This document shows, piece after piece, positions 9,168-18,474 of a DNA stretch of 64,000 bases (positions are counted from its first letter, which is position 1; each line of letters opens with the position of its first letter). A program made the translations under genes and the position numbers. The notes under the pieces were generated by a model. The model was not told the DNA's origin. It did not search any database and saw only the letters and a program-made list of their open reading frames with translations. The DNA is from Burkholderia sp. GAS332 (GTDB lineage: Bacteria; Pseudomonadota; Gammaproteobacteria; Burkholderiales; Burkholderiaceae), in assembly GCA_900142905.1 (NCBI GenBank), contig FSRV01000003.1, positions 740,683 through 804,682 on the forward strand, in the 5' to 3' direction.

Positions 9168-9371
9168 ATGAACCCGACCGCCCGGAAAAGGAAGAAGGCC
9201 GTCTGCCCACCGATCGGCGCGCTGATGCGGTATCGCGATCGCATCGTGCGCGTGATCGCCGAAGCCAGCGGTCAACGCGCGGTGATCGAGTCGGTCGACG
9301 TCAATGGCCGGTCGTTCCGCAGCGTGGTGAAATGGGCTAATCTGGCCGGTCTGAACGATCAACTCTTCTGA
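9168..9371 (+). CDS. Small basic protein of unknown function (67 aa)
   Basis: The frame starts four bases after the stop of the KfrA-like gene, so the two are probably cotranscribed. The N-terminus is basic (MNPTARKRKKA), followed by a beta-rich body (IGALMRYRDRIVRVIAEASG, RAVIESVDVNGRSF). The ATG at 9168 is chosen over 9087 because the latter overlaps the previous gene. It is not recognised and has no signal peptide or membrane segment. It could be a small nucleic-acid-binding accessory factor, which is a guess from charge only. Confidence 0.55.
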   Translation: MNPTARKRKKAVCPPIGALMRYRDRIVRVIAEASGQRAVIESVDVNGRSFRSVVKWANLAGLNDQLF

Positions 9372-9382
9372 CGCTGACCATC

Positions 9383-10255
9383 ATGCAGCTCGACATCTTC
9401 GCCGACAGCCGCGACGTCATGCTCCGCAACGATGTGCTGGATGCCCTCCACCGGCGCGATGCAGTCTCTGCCCGGCAGGCCTGGCAGAGACTGGCAGGCG
9501 AATTTCCCGAGGACGACACCCTGGCCGGGCTGGCGACATTGATCGATGTGCTCGAGGGCGATTTCGCCACGCCGTTCGCCGATCATCCGGCGCTGGCTGC
9601 CGCCTGTGGCCGCCTCAATGATGAGGTTGAACCGGCGGCGCGGCGGTTACTGGGCGACGCGCCCGGACGGGCGTGGGTGGCGTCATGCTGGCGGATGATC
9701 GCGCAGCAGGCCGCGGCCCTGCCGTTTCGCGCTGACGTCAGTGACCTTCACGCGGCGCCGCTCTGGCTGCGCGCGGGCGACTGGGACGAGGCCAGACGGG
9801 CCGTCGAGCGGATCGAGTCGTGGCGCCGGATCCCGGCTCCACTGACGTGGATGGCAGAGGTGCGACATCGCGCGGATGGGCTGGAGTCTGCGTTGCCGTT
9901 GCTCACCGAACTCGCCTGGCTGTCACCTGGCCGCCTGGCTGGTCTGTTGCACCGGCTCGCCGACGCGTCAATCGACACGTTGCGCAGAAAGTTCGACGCG
10001 AATTTCGAGGGGGCTGGCCAGACCGCCGACCTCGCGTGGTTTCCCGCCTGGGTGTTGATCGAAAAGCCAGGACTGGCACCGCTCCTGCGTGACGCGCAGC
10101 CGTCGCGCCAGACGGCCCCGGAGCGGGCGACGCGGCTGCTGCTGCAGATCCTCAGCCTCGAGCGTCAGGGCAGCCAGCATGAACTCGTGGAGCGCCGCAA
10201 GGCGCTGCGCGACCTGCATGCCGGCCTGTACGCCGCTTATATGAAGACGCGCTGA
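9383..10255 (+). CDS. Conserved helical protein of unknown function (290 aa)
   Basis: Starts MQLDIFADSRDVMLRNDVLDAL and continues as an alanine/leucine/arginine-rich, wholly helical protein with short TPR-like stretches (RRDAVSARQAWQRLAGEFPED; GDWDEARRAVERIESWRR). It follows the 67-residue gene by 11 bases, so it belongs to the same transcription unit. There is no enzyme motif, signal peptide or membrane segment. TPR-like helices would suit a protein-binding role, but I do not know the family. Confidence 0.65.
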   Translation: MQLDIFADSRDVMLRNDVLDALHRRDAVSARQAWQRLAGEFPEDDTLAGLATLIDVLEGDFATPFADHPALAAACGRLNDEVEPAARRLLGDAPGRAWVASCWRMIAQQAAALPFRADVSDLHAAPLWLRAGDWDEARRAVERIESWRRIPAPLTWMAEVRHRADGLESALPLLTELAWLSPGRLAGLLHRLADASIDTLRRKFDANFEGAGQTADLAWFPAWVLIEKPGLAPLLRDAQPSRQTAPERATRLLLQILSLERQGSQHELVERRKALRDLHAGLYAAYMKTR

Positions 10256-10275
10256 CACGGGCATGCCTGAAGTTG

Positions 10276-10706
10276 ATGACCCGTCCAACCGCTCACAGGT
10301 GGACATTCCCGGCCCGGTTCCGACGCGGTGCGTCTGGCCGGAAATCTGCGCTGCCGATCCAGCGTCTCAAGGCAGTCGTCGCGGAAATTCGCAGGCTGCC
10401 CGAAGGGAGCCTGTTGTCGCGGCCGATGGCGCCGTGTCTTTGCTCGGGAAGCTTTCGCCCGCACTCGAGCGGGTTGATAGTTCGTTCCGTGCACCCGGCA
10501 CAGCCGTGAACCGTGTAGTCGACGCACTGGTACCAGTCATGGCCGGAGTCGATGCGCCAGCCGTCATGCGGGAACGCTGGCTCGAGCGTCTGCGCGATGC
10601 GCTGCAGAATGATCAGATGCCGTACATCGAGCGTCCCGGTGAGCGTTGGGGCGAACTGCGTGTAACGCCCGCGATGCCTCCGCATGGGCTCAATCGGTAC
10701 GATTAA
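10276..10706 (+). pseudogene. Frameshifted gene of unknown conserved family
   Basis: The first part reads MTRPTAHRWTFPARFRRGAS and then RKSALPIQRLKAVVAEIR in one frame. The rest (EPVVAADGAV, LSPALERVDSS, GTAVNRVVDALVPVMAGVD, RERWLERLRDALQNDQMPYI) continues in another frame. Adding one base near 10405, where GCCC would become GGCCC, joins them as a single protein. The tail after WGEL looks truncated. Function unknown; it lies in the same direction as the surrounding hypothetical genes. Confidence 0.55.
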
Positions 10707-10737
10707 GCGCAACGCGATGGCAGGCGGCATTTTTACG

Positions 10738-11151
10738 ATGAGCAGAAGTCAGTACAGGATTGACATCATGGAAGCGTACAACCCGGAGCGCGGGCCGGAG
10801 CCTGGATCATGGCTTGAACTTGACGAACAGGAGCGGATTCTTCTGATTGAAACCTGGCATCGCGTCGCCCGGATCAAGCTCCCCAACCTCACGGCACATG
10901 CCGCGCTACATGTGATCGTCGAAAACCAGATTGCCCTGGGCCTTGAGCCCGTGCTCCGGGCGATGGATCGCCTCAGGAAACAGGGACTCACGCGACACGA
11001 TGCTATCCACGCGATCGGCTCAGTTGTCGCAGAGAATCTGTTTGGCCTTTTGAAGGCGGATCAGAACGACGATGCTGCTGCTTCGCAGGCGCGTTACTAC
11101 GCGGCGGTGGAGCGATTGACGGCAGTGAGTTGGCGCAGAGGTGAGCAGTAA
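10738..11151 (+). CDS. Conserved hypothetical protein, DUF1841-like pattern
   Basis: About 137 residues from the ATG at 10738 (a later ATG at 10768 is possible). Seen: EPGSWLELDEQERILLIETWHR and the His-rich helices LTAHAALHVIVENQIALGLE and HDAIHAIGSVVAENLF. The pattern of an AALHVxxENQ helix followed by a HxAxHAIG helix resembles DUF1841-type proteins. Its stop overlaps the next start (TAATG), indicating translational coupling. Function unknown; metal binding by the histidines is possible. Confidence 0.6.
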   Translation: MSRSQYRIDIMEAYNPERGPEPGSWLELDEQERILLIETWHRVARIKLPNLTAHAALHVIVENQIALGLEPVLRAMDRLRKQGLTRHDAIHAIGSVVAENLFGLLKADQNDDAAASQARYYAAVERLTAVSWRRGEQ

Positions 11152-11522
11152 TGCGGACACCACCGAAACTTCAACCCTGGTTTGATGCTCGTCACCGTTT
11201 CAGGTTGAGCCATATTCATATCCAGATGGCCCGCGAACTGGGATTGAATCCCCGAAAATTCGGATCACTGGCTCACGACCAGCAGGAGCCGTGGAAGCGC
11301 CCCCTCGCCGAATTTATCGAGCGCTGTTATAGCAAGCGCTTTGGTCGTTCGACCCCCGAACACGTGCAATCGCTGGAAGAAGTCGTGAAGCGTGCGGAAC
11401 AGCGACGCAGCGAGCGGCGGGAGAGAAAAGCCAGCAAAGCGGTTCCGCTAGCAGGGCCTCAACGTACCAATAGCGGATCAGGCGGAAAGCTGCCTGACCT
11501 GCACGAACATGGCAGTGAATAG
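11151..11522 (+). CDS. Conserved basic hypothetical protein (123 aa)
   Basis: The start codon shares a base with the previous stop (TAATG), so the two proteins are likely made in a fixed ratio. It begins MRTPPKLQPWFDARHRFRLS, has a middle region HIQMARELGLNPRKFGSLAH and ends in a highly charged Arg/Lys/Glu helix (EVVKRAEQRRSERRERKA). Basic composition suggests nucleic-acid or ribosome contact, but no known domain is recognised. Confidence 0.6.
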   Translation: MRTPPKLQPWFDARHRFRLSHIHIQMARELGLNPRKFGSLAHDQQEPWKRPLAEFIERCYSKRFGRSTPEHVQSLEEVVKRAEQRRSERRERKASKAVPLAGPQRTNSGSGGKLPDLHEHGSE

Positions 11523-11554
11523 ACTCGAAGGGGACGGACGCGACGGCCGTCTGG

Positions 11555-12412
11555 GTGGGTGATGCAGACCATTTGCGCCAAGGCTGCTTTCACTTTTACT
11601 TCCGAAACGCTTCTACTTTCGCTTCATGGCACGGCATCGCGGCGACCGACCGGGACTTCCCGCGCGACAACGCGCGCTTCCTGGATGGGCTGATCGCGGA
11701 AGTCCGGGCGGTTACCGGCCGCGTGTTTGGCGCCACCACCTACAGCCGGCTGCTGCGCGATGTCGCGCCGCAGGCCGGCGTCCGGCGCCATCCGAGTGCC
11801 CCGACGTTGCAGCGGGCGATCCTGCGCGCGCAGGCGCTGGCCCCGATCTCGCAGCCGGGCAGTGCGGACAGCCGGCCGGTCGATCTCGAACTGATGCGAC
11901 AGGCGCTGGCCCCCGTGGTCCGCGAGGCGCTCGCGCCCCTGTACGCGTCACAGCGCGAGCGGGGGGGCGGGCATGCAGGCGGCGCCGCTCCGGATCGTGG
12001 TGACGTGAACGCGACAGCGCAGAAGCCGCTGCTGCAGGCGGCGCTGGAAGATGCCCATGCGCGGATCCGGCGGCTTGAGCAGGACAATGCGCAGCTGCAC
12101 CGCGAACTCGGCGAAGCGCATGCGGCGCGGGATCTGGCCGGTGAACACGTGAACCGGCTGCTCGGTGATCTGTACGCGTCGATTGAACGCGCCGGCTTGG
12201 GCACGACGGCCCTCGCGCAGACGGCCGCGCAGCTGGCCGGCACCGAGCGGTTTCTCAAGATGCAGAACGATGCGGTGCGGCTGCAGGCGGGCGGGGAGGC
12301 GGACGCGCTGCGGGCACAGAACAGCCAGCTGCGCGAGCGCATCGATCATCTGCTGCTCGAAGTCGACCAGTACCGGCGCACCCTGTCGACCCGACCGTCC
12401 GGGAGTCGCTGA
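11555..12412 (+). CDS. Coiled-coil protein of unknown function closing the accessory block
   Basis: The frame opens at a GTG 33 bases after the previous stop. A globular N-terminal part contains RDFPRDNARFLDGLIAEVRA and TYSRLLRDVAPQAGVRRHPS. It is followed by a long coiled coil (about residues 160-280; RIRRLEQDNAQLHRELGEAH). In plan it resembles the KfrA-like protein at the other end of the block: a compact head followed by a coiled coil. Function unknown. The true start may lie elsewhere because the first 20 residues are unusual. Confidence 0.55.
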   Translation: MGDADHLRQGCFHFYFRNASTFASWHGIAATDRDFPRDNARFLDGLIAEVRAVTGRVFGATTYSRLLRDVAPQAGVRRHPSAPTLQRAILRAQALAPISQPGSADSRPVDLELMRQALAPVVREALAPLYASQRERGGGHAGGAAPDRGDVNATAQKPLLQAALEDAHARIRRLEQDNAQLHRELGEAHAARDLAGEHVNRLLGDLYASIERAGLGTTALAQTAAQLAGTERFLKMQNDAVRLQAGGEADALRAQNSQLRERIDHLLLEVDQYRRTLSTRPSGSR

Positions 12413-12902
12413 GCGCGTGGCACGCCGGCGCGGCTGGCCGCCCATCGGGCTGGTGCGCGGGCTCCGGCCGCCTTTCCCGGCGTTTGCGTCATGGCCGGTT
12501 CATGATGACTCCAGTTATCAGATGTGGCGATTTTTGCCGGAGCGGGAGCGCGCGGTTTCTCGCCTGCAAAAATAGCAGGGCAGGGCTGGCTGGGATGGAT
12601 TGGCGTGGGAACAGCGCCCGGGGTGAACGCCGTAAACGCGAAGGGCCCGCCATGTGGCGGGCCCTTGGATGGGTTGGGGAACAGAAAATGTAGCGGGACA
12701 CCGCCCAGACCCACACCCCTGACCCCTTGATAACCGTGCCGTCAAAAAAATGCGACGGGCTTGCTGAAGTAGGACGTACTATAGGCGGCCAGAGTTCCCC
12801 GGTCAACAAAAAGTCGCTTCAAAATGTGGCCTGGGAAACCAACCGTCAAAACTGCACGCCCCAAAACGCGTGCTTAAAAAGAACACCCGAAAAACAGTAA
12901 CG
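12413..12902. other. Gap between the integrase block and the defence island
   Basis: No convincing gene. It contains the strong hairpin at 12641-12666 and otherwise only short overlapping frames without ribosome-binding sites. The change from a tightly packed GC-rich block to more AT-containing sequence near 12730 suggests a module boundary. Confidence 0.4.
12641..12666. terminator. Strong GC hairpin, probable bidirectional terminator
   Basis: AAGGGCCCGCCA (12641-12652) is exactly complementary to TGGCGGGCCCTT (12655-12666) with two bases between. It follows the stop at 12412 and precedes the next gene. There is no long T tract, so termination strength is uncertain. Confidence 0.45.
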
Positions 12903-14693
12903 ATGAAACACGACTCCAGACTAGCACACTATCCGCTCACCCGCGAACAGACAGTGTTCGCGGGCGTCTGGTTCAATATGACGTACGCGTATTCGCTAGA
13001 CTCGCATCGCGTGCGCGTCATGCATGCGGTCAATATCCTTGAGGAATTGATGCGGCTGAACGCCTTCGCACACGCGAACGGCGAGGACCGCTGGATGGTC
13101 GGCCGCGAGGCGCTCAGCATCCTGGAGAGCGAGGCAGTGCTCAAGCGCCCGGCACTCCATACGCCGAGCGCAGCCATCCGCACGCTCCTCGGCAAGTCGT
13201 TCAGTGCGAAATATGACAAGGCGGCGATCGAGAAAGGACGCCCTTTGCTCGACTCTTACCTGCGTGAATACGTGAGCCAGTTACATCGCTGCTACGTCGA
13301 CGAGGTGATTCAGGGGATTCACGACGCGGTGCTCGCGCCGGATGGCCGGCCCGAGCTAGATCGTTTCAACGAGATCCGGTCGCTGACTGGCAGTCTGATC
13401 AGTTATCTGATCGCGCGCGGCCAAAGCATCGAAGGCCTCTTCCAGCTCTACCGGCAGGTGCTGGTGCCGATCAAGGCGCAAAAGAAGGAATACGTCTTCG
13501 CGCAGCGATTTGACCTACTCAAAAAACTAATCACGTCGGAACGTCGCACGTGGCGTGCAGTGTTTGCAATTGACGGGGTCACTGACACCAACACCTTTCC
13601 ACAGCGCATCGGCAACATCGAATTCACCTCCACGCCTCCCGCAGAAGTCGCTGCACTCTCCGGCATGAAAGAGCAGGGACACCGCCTGTTCGCCGTCGGC
13701 GAAGCGGATGCCGTTGATGCGCGCGCAGCTGGTCAGCTGATCCACGACCGCATCAACCGCGTGCTCGACCTAGTGCGGTTCGAATACGACCGGGCGAACA
13801 TAGTGGTCTCGGAGCAATTCGCTGTCCCAAAGTCGACCGCTGGCGGCTGGCGACTGCTGCCGATCCCGAAGGTGGTCCCGAACCCGCAGTCGTCGGTCAG
13901 CCCCGCCGAACTCGATGCGTTTGCACAGAATGTGGGCCGGCTGGTGACCGGCGACCGCTTTTCCGAAGAAGGCCGCGACCGGGTGCTCTCCGCTTTCAGG
14001 CTCTACCGGACGGGCGCCGACACCACCAGCTTCGAGAACAAGCTGGTCAACTGGTGGACCGGCCTGGAGTTTCTCGCCAAGGGGATGGGCGGGACCAGCT
14101 CCATCGGAGGCGCAGTCGAGGATACGGTTACGCCGATCCTGATGGGGGTGTCCGTAATCAACCATCTGACCGCGTATCGCGAGGTGCTCCTCGAGCAGTC
14201 GGTTGAACTCGTCGACGTAGCGAGCGGGCAACCGCTTGTCCTGAAGGAGCTGGACTTCGCGCAGCTCTACGACGTGCTCGCCCAGCCGGCACATCGCCAG
14301 ACGATCAACGACCGGCTGCGAAACCTGCCGCTTACGCAGATGCGCTTTGACCAGTTCATGGGCTTTCTGGCGTCGCCGGCCGACATGAACACGTTCCTCG
14401 AACGATCCGAACAGGGACTGCGCTGGCATCTGCAGCGCATCTGGCGCGCGCGTTGTGACATCGTCCACAGTGCTGGCCGTATGGTCAACATCGCACTGCT
14501 ATGTGCGAACCTTGAGGCGTACCTGAAGTCGGTCCTCACCGCGCAGCTCGCCGCATTCGGGCGCATCCCGACGCTCGCGAGTCCCCAGGAGTTTTTCATC
14601 CGGGCCGAGCACAGCTACGCGAGCGCGCGCGACGCGCTGGGTCGTCGCGACGCCGGGGCGCTCAAGGCGTTTCTGACGGAACTGAAGCCGTAA
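12903..14693 (+). CDS. HEPN-domain protein, ApeA-like (probable defence protein)
   Basis: A 596-residue protein of unknown specificity whose C-terminal quarter looks like an Apea-type HEPN domain. Seen: NKLVNWWTGLEFLAKGMGG followed about 110 residues later by RARCDIVHSAG, which fits the HEPN R-x4-H motif of RNase active sites. The N-terminal 400 residues are not recognised. ATG 12903 is preferred; an in-frame GTG at 12870 is possible and neither has a strong ribosome-binding site. HEPN proteins often act as RNases in abortive infection. Its position directly upstream of a Gabija-type pair supports a defence role, which is inference. Confidence 0.7.
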   Translation: MKHDSRLAHYPLTREQTVFAGVWFNMTYAYSLDSHRVRVMHAVNILEELMRLNAFAHANGEDRWMVGREALSILESEAVLKRPALHTPSAAIRTLLGKSFSAKYDKAAIEKGRPLLDSYLREYVSQLHRCYVDEVIQGIHDAVLAPDGRPELDRFNEIRSLTGSLISYLIARGQSIEGLFQLYRQVLVPIKAQKKEYVFAQRFDLLKKLITSERRTWRAVFAIDGVTDTNTFPQRIGNIEFTSTPPAEVAALSGMKEQGHRLFAVGEADAVDARAAGQLIHDRINRVLDLVRFEYDRANIVVSEQFAVPKSTAGGWRLLPIPKVVPNPQSSVSPAELDAFAQNVGRLVTGDRFSEEGRDRVLSAFRLYRTGADTTSFENKLVNWWTGLEFLAKGMGGTSSIGGAVEDTVTPILMGVSVINHLTAYREVLLEQSVELVDVASGQPLVLKELDFAQLYDVLAQPAHRQTINDRLRNLPLTQMRFDQFMGFLASPADMNTFLERSEQGLRWHLQRIWRARCDIVHSAGRMVNIALLCANLEAYLKSVLTAQLAAFGRIPTLASPQEFFIRAEHSYASARDALGRRDAGALKAFLTELKP

Positions 14694-14878
14694 TTGGTGT
14701 AGCGGCGGACGGTCTCCTTACAAGAAGCGCAGCACCGGATGAACGCGCACGTAGCATGGCACGGTTCAGCGAACTACATAAGCGATGCCGATCGTTGAAT
14801 TGACAATCGCGGACGAGCTGCTAGGTAGGTTTACCCCATACAATCTTACACACGAAACCAAAATGCCACGGGGGAAGC

Positions 14879-16471
14879 TTGCAGATCTCTAGAGTAATCG
14901 TGAAGAACTATCGCTGTTTGGAGACAGCAGATGTCACGTTGAATTCTGGGTTGAATATCATTGTCGGCAACAATGAGGCGGGAAAATCGACGTTGCTTGA
15001 ATCGATCCACTTGGCGCTAACGGGACAGTTGAATGGGCGCCCGATACAAGCCGAGCTGCATCCCTATCTGTTTAACGCGCGTGCTGTCTCGAATTACATA
15101 GCGTCCCTTCTAGCCAAGAAGCCTGTGGAGCCGCCATCGATCTTGATCGAACTCTACTTTGCCGACGATCCTGCACTCGCGAAACTGAAGGGCACTAACA
15201 ATTCCGTCGGGGCTGATCTACCTGGCACTGTCCTATCAATCGAGTTTAATCAAGATTATGCGGATGAATTCGAGACGTACGTCAAAGATCCGAGCCTGAT
15301 CCGCACGCTTCCCATTGAATACTACATCGTTAAGTGGCGCAGCTTCGGCGAGAACGATATTACGTCACGTGCAGTGCCGATCAAGCCAGCATTCATCGAC
15401 GCTAGCACCATTAGGAACAACGCGGCAGCGAGCCGCTACGTTGTTGACGTGGTGCGGGACAGCCTTAGCAAAGAGCAGAAAGTCGACCTCGCCTTATCGT
15501 ATCGGATGATGAAAGATGCGTTTATGGACGATGCCAAGGTAAGAGGGGTCAATGAGGCGCTCGCGAAGATCGCAGGGGAAATATCTGACAAGACGTTGTC
15601 GGTGTCGCTGGACACATCGTCGAGATCGACGTGGGAGTTCGGCGTGATGCCTCACCTTGACGATGTGCCACTCACACTGGTCGGTAAAGGCGAGCAGAAC
15701 GCTATCAAGATAAAGCTGGCAATGGAGTCGTCGTCCGAGTCGCACCTGATTCTGATCGAGGAGCCGGAAAACCATCTATCGTTCTCCAACCTCAACAAGC
15801 TCATCGGTCATATCGCCCAGCGTCACGGCGAACGTCAGCTCATCATCACGACTCACAGCAGCTTTGTGTTAAATAAGCTTGGCGTAGAGTCGGTCGTTCT
15901 TTTCCACTGCGGGCGCTCATTCCGCTTGAACAAACTGCTCCCTGATACGTACGATTACTTCATGCGTCTGCCCGGACATGACACACTTCGATTGATCCTT
16001 GCTGAGCGGGCGATTCTGGTTGAGGGACCGTCGGACGAGCTGATCGTTCAGGCTGCCTTCAAGAAGAAGTATGACAAGTCCCCTCTCGAGGCTGGCGTCG
16101 ATGTCATATCTGTCAATTCGCTAGCTTTCAAGCGCTTCCTGGAGATTGCCAAGCTACTCGAACGTAAGGTCGCAGTCGTCACTGACAATGATGGTAGCGT
16201 CGCGCGTCTGCAGAAGAAGTATGCCGGCTACGCAGGGCTTTCGCACATTAGCATCCACTATGACGCAGACGAGAGCTTCCGAACACTTGAGCCGCAGTTG
16301 CTCAAGGCAAATGGGCGCGTGACGATTGAGAAGGTATTGGGAAAAACCTTCTCCGACGATAACGAACTGCTCGACTACATGATAAGCAACAAGGCGGACT
16401 GTGCCCTCCAGTTCCTCCGGACGTCGACGCCCTGGACTGTTCCTCAGTACATTGACCATGCCATCGGCTAG
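14879..16471 (+). CDS. gajA: OLD-family ATPase/TOPRIM endonuclease, GajA-like (Gabija)
   Basis: Defence endonuclease with an ABC-type ATPase fused to a TOPRIM nuclease, 530 residues. Seen: Walker A GNNEAGKST near residue 30, Walker B LILIEEPENHLS near 295, the switch His in IITTHSS near 322, then TOPRIM AILVEGPSDELIV near 380 and TDNDG near 440 supplying acidic residues. It starts at TTG because GGGGGAAG sits just upstream and the nearby ATG at 14863 reads into a stop. It overlaps the downstream helicase gene by 14 bases, as expected for a class 2 OLD/UvrD pair. Slightly shorter than characterised GajA (about 570-580). Confidence 0.85.
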   Translation: MQISRVIVKNYRCLETADVTLNSGLNIIVGNNEAGKSTLLESIHLALTGQLNGRPIQAELHPYLFNARAVSNYIASLLAKKPVEPPSILIELYFADDPALAKLKGTNNSVGADLPGTVLSIEFNQDYADEFETYVKDPSLIRTLPIEYYIVKWRSFGENDITSRAVPIKPAFIDASTIRNNAAASRYVVDVVRDSLSKEQKVDLALSYRMMKDAFMDDAKVRGVNEALAKIAGEISDKTLSVSLDTSSRSTWEFGVMPHLDDVPLTLVGKGEQNAIKIKLAMESSSESHLILIEEPENHLSFSNLNKLIGHIAQRHGERQLIITTHSSFVLNKLGVESVVLFHCGRSFRLNKLLPDTYDYFMRLPGHDTLRLILAERAILVEGPSDELIVQAAFKKKYDKSPLEAGVDVISVNSLAFKRFLEIAKLLERKVAVVTDNDGSVARLQKKYAGYAGLSHISIHYDADESFRTLEPQLLKANGRVTIEKVLGKTFSDDNELLDYMISNKADCALQFLRTSTPWTVPQYIDHAIG

Positions 16472-17537
16472 CCGTATTGCGATTTGCGCTGCTGGCGGCG
16501 GAAAGACGACGCGTATTGTTGCCGATGCCGTATCTGCGGTCGGCGAAAGAGTGCTGTTGGTCACTTACACGCGTAACAACGAACAAGAACTCAAGGACCA
16601 TCTGTATAGTCACGGCCCGGTTATTCCTTCGAACATCGAGGTGATGACCTGGTTCGGATTCTTGCTGCGGGAGCTAGCGCGCCCCTACCGCCGTACGATG
16701 CATTCGCAGCGGATTGAGAGCATTCGTTTCGCTGAAGGAATTTCTGTCCCGTACGTTCCTGAAAGCAAGACATCGAAGCATTACTTCCTGGACGATCGGT
16801 ATATCTACTCCGACAAGATCGCGAAATTCATCCTCGAGTGTGATCGGCGTTCCGACGGCGCTGTCATGCGACGCCTTGCGATGCGTTTCGACCAGATTTT
16901 CGTAGACGAGGTTCAGGATATCGCTGGATATGACCTTGACCTCGTTGAACTGATGTTGAAGACAGGTATCAGACTGACGCTGGTCGGCGATCACCGGCAG
17001 GCCACGTTCGCAACAAATCATGGCAGGAAAAACAAGGCATTCGCCGGTATCAAAGTCATCGAAAAATTCCGTGCGTGGCAGAAGAGCGGACTTGCCGGCA
17101 TAGCTTATGAACAACACACGCACCGGTGTAATCAGCTAATCGCTGATCTCAGCGACACACTCTTTCCGCTGGAGCCGAAGACAACGTCTCTCAACCGCAC
17201 GTTCACTGGGCACGATGGAATTTTCATCGTGCCAACGGACCAGGTCCAAACGTACGTCGCAAAGTATTCGCCACAAATCCTCCGTTTGGACCGAAGAACC
17301 GATTGTGCAGGGCTGGACGCATTGAACTTTGGCGATTCGAAAGGCCTTACCTTCGGCCGTGTCCTGGTTTTTCCTCACGGGCTCGCAAAAAAGTGGCTTG
17401 CTACGGGCTCAGTCGCCCACATCGAGAAGTCCCTCGCCAAGATGTACGTTGGAATCACCCGCGCCAGGTACAGTTTGGCTTTCGTATTTGACCGGCCCGT
17501 TGGAATTCCAGGCGCAGTCAACCTGGGAGAAGGCTGA
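16458..17537 (+). CDS. gajB: UvrD-like superfamily 1 helicase, GajB-like (Gabija)
   Basis: Partner of the OLD nuclease, 359 residues. Seen: motif I CAAGGGKTTRI at about residue 10, motif II IFVDEVQDIAG near 150, motif III LTLVGDHRQATF near 175, motif V GLTFGRVLVF near 300 and motif VI YVGITRARYSL near 335. The whole helicase core is therefore present, but the protein is much shorter than characterised GajB (about 490), which implies reduced 1B/2B inserts. In Gabija the helicase-like subunit assembles with GajA and is thought to sense nucleotide or DNA signals during infection. The 14-base overlap suggests coupled translation. Confidence 0.83.
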   Translation: MPSASRIAICAAGGGKTTRIVADAVSAVGERVLLVTYTRNNEQELKDHLYSHGPVIPSNIEVMTWFGFLLRELARPYRRTMHSQRIESIRFAEGISVPYVPESKTSKHYFLDDRYIYSDKIAKFILECDRRSDGAVMRRLAMRFDQIFVDEVQDIAGYDLDLVELMLKTGIRLTLVGDHRQATFATNHGRKNKAFAGIKVIEKFRAWQKSGLAGIAYEQHTHRCNQLIADLSDTLFPLEPKTTSLNRTFTGHDGIFIVPTDQVQTYVAKYSPQILRLDRRTDCAGLDALNFGDSKGLTFGRVLVFPHGLAKKWLATGSVAHIEKSLAKMYVGITRARYSLAFVFDRPVGIPGAVNLGEG

Positions 17538-17900
17538 GCATCTAACGTGGATGCGGACGGCCCAGCTTGGAAAATTTATCATCGAGTTCGCTGAACCTAG
17601 ACGTCCAGTTGGGATCTAGCCCTGCGACCTATTTCGATCCGGTGATGCCGTTCATGCTGTAGCGTCGAGCGACCGCTGAGCGCGAGCAGACATCCAGCAC
17701 TACGGAACTGTTATGGGTCATTGGATAGTCAGGGATTGGCCTGCTAAACTGTGGCCGGCTATGCAAACAGCAAGGCTGCCACGCTCTCATTTGGCTGAAG
17801 TCCTGCTACAACATACATCGTATTGGCCTGAGCAACGGAACAGTATCCTTGCCCGTAGCGATGACTAGGTCTCGTCGCTAGTGGATCTAAGGATCTGAGA
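17538..17900. other. Intergenic region after gajB
   Basis: No gene, repeat or clear terminator seen. The AT content is higher than in the flanking genes. It presumably carries the promoter of the following interrupted gene, since no read-through signal is obvious. Confidence 0.35.
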
Positions 17901-18437
17901 ATGAGTGCCTTGCCCCGAGGTGGCTATCGTCAGGCTAGTAAAGAGAGGGATCAGGTGACAACCCAGAGGGACAAATACGCCGCCGGTGAGCAAGGGCTGG
18001 GCTACGTTTATCAGATTCGCTATGCGCTTGCGCATTTGATGAAGCAAGACGAGGCGCGGTCCATACTCATTGAAGCCGACGACGACGTTCAGGTCGTTGA
18101 TGTGGATGGCCAGAGCACGCTGATCTCGCTGAAGCACAAACAAGAGGGCGAGACCGTTGGCACGCTTTCTGTTGACTTCTGGAAGTCGGTTCGAATCTGG
18201 CTCGACCGCTACATCCGGGATGGGAAGATTGCCTGCGAGCACTCCTTTTGTATGGCCACGACGGCACGGGTCGGCCCAGACTCAATGTTGAGGTACTTCC
18301 TCGACAGTGCCGAACCGATCCCCAAGGATTTCGCGGAGCGGCTCATCGACGAGCTTGATAGGTCGACAACAGAACTCAGTTCCGAAATCAAGGCAACTCT
18401 CAATAAGCTCTCTAAAGACGAACGGGGCGACTTCTGA
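17901..18437 (+). pseudogene. N-terminal part of a nuclease-like (DUF4297/Mrr-type) defence protein, cut by the IS3 element
   Basis: The open frame encodes 178 residues. Seen: AAGEQGLGYVYQIRYALAHL, ILIEADDDVQVVD and STLISLKHKQEGET, then a Trp-containing helix (FWKSVRIWLDRYI). The order E...D...(I/L)SLKHK resembles PD-(D/E)xK-type nuclease domains at the N-terminus of DUF4297/Cap4 and ABC-three-component proteins. The stop TGA (18435-18437) is itself the terminal TGA of the IS3 element, so the rest of the gene is missing. No continuation was found beyond the element. Confidence 0.6.
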
Positions 18438-18474
18438 CCTTGCCCCTGTTCCGCGAATCCCATAACCGAGGGAA

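Noticed and set aside
14800..14844. TTGACA and TACAAT upstream of gajA as a sigma70 promoter
   Set aside because: The two hexamers are 33 bp apart, about twice the usual spacing.
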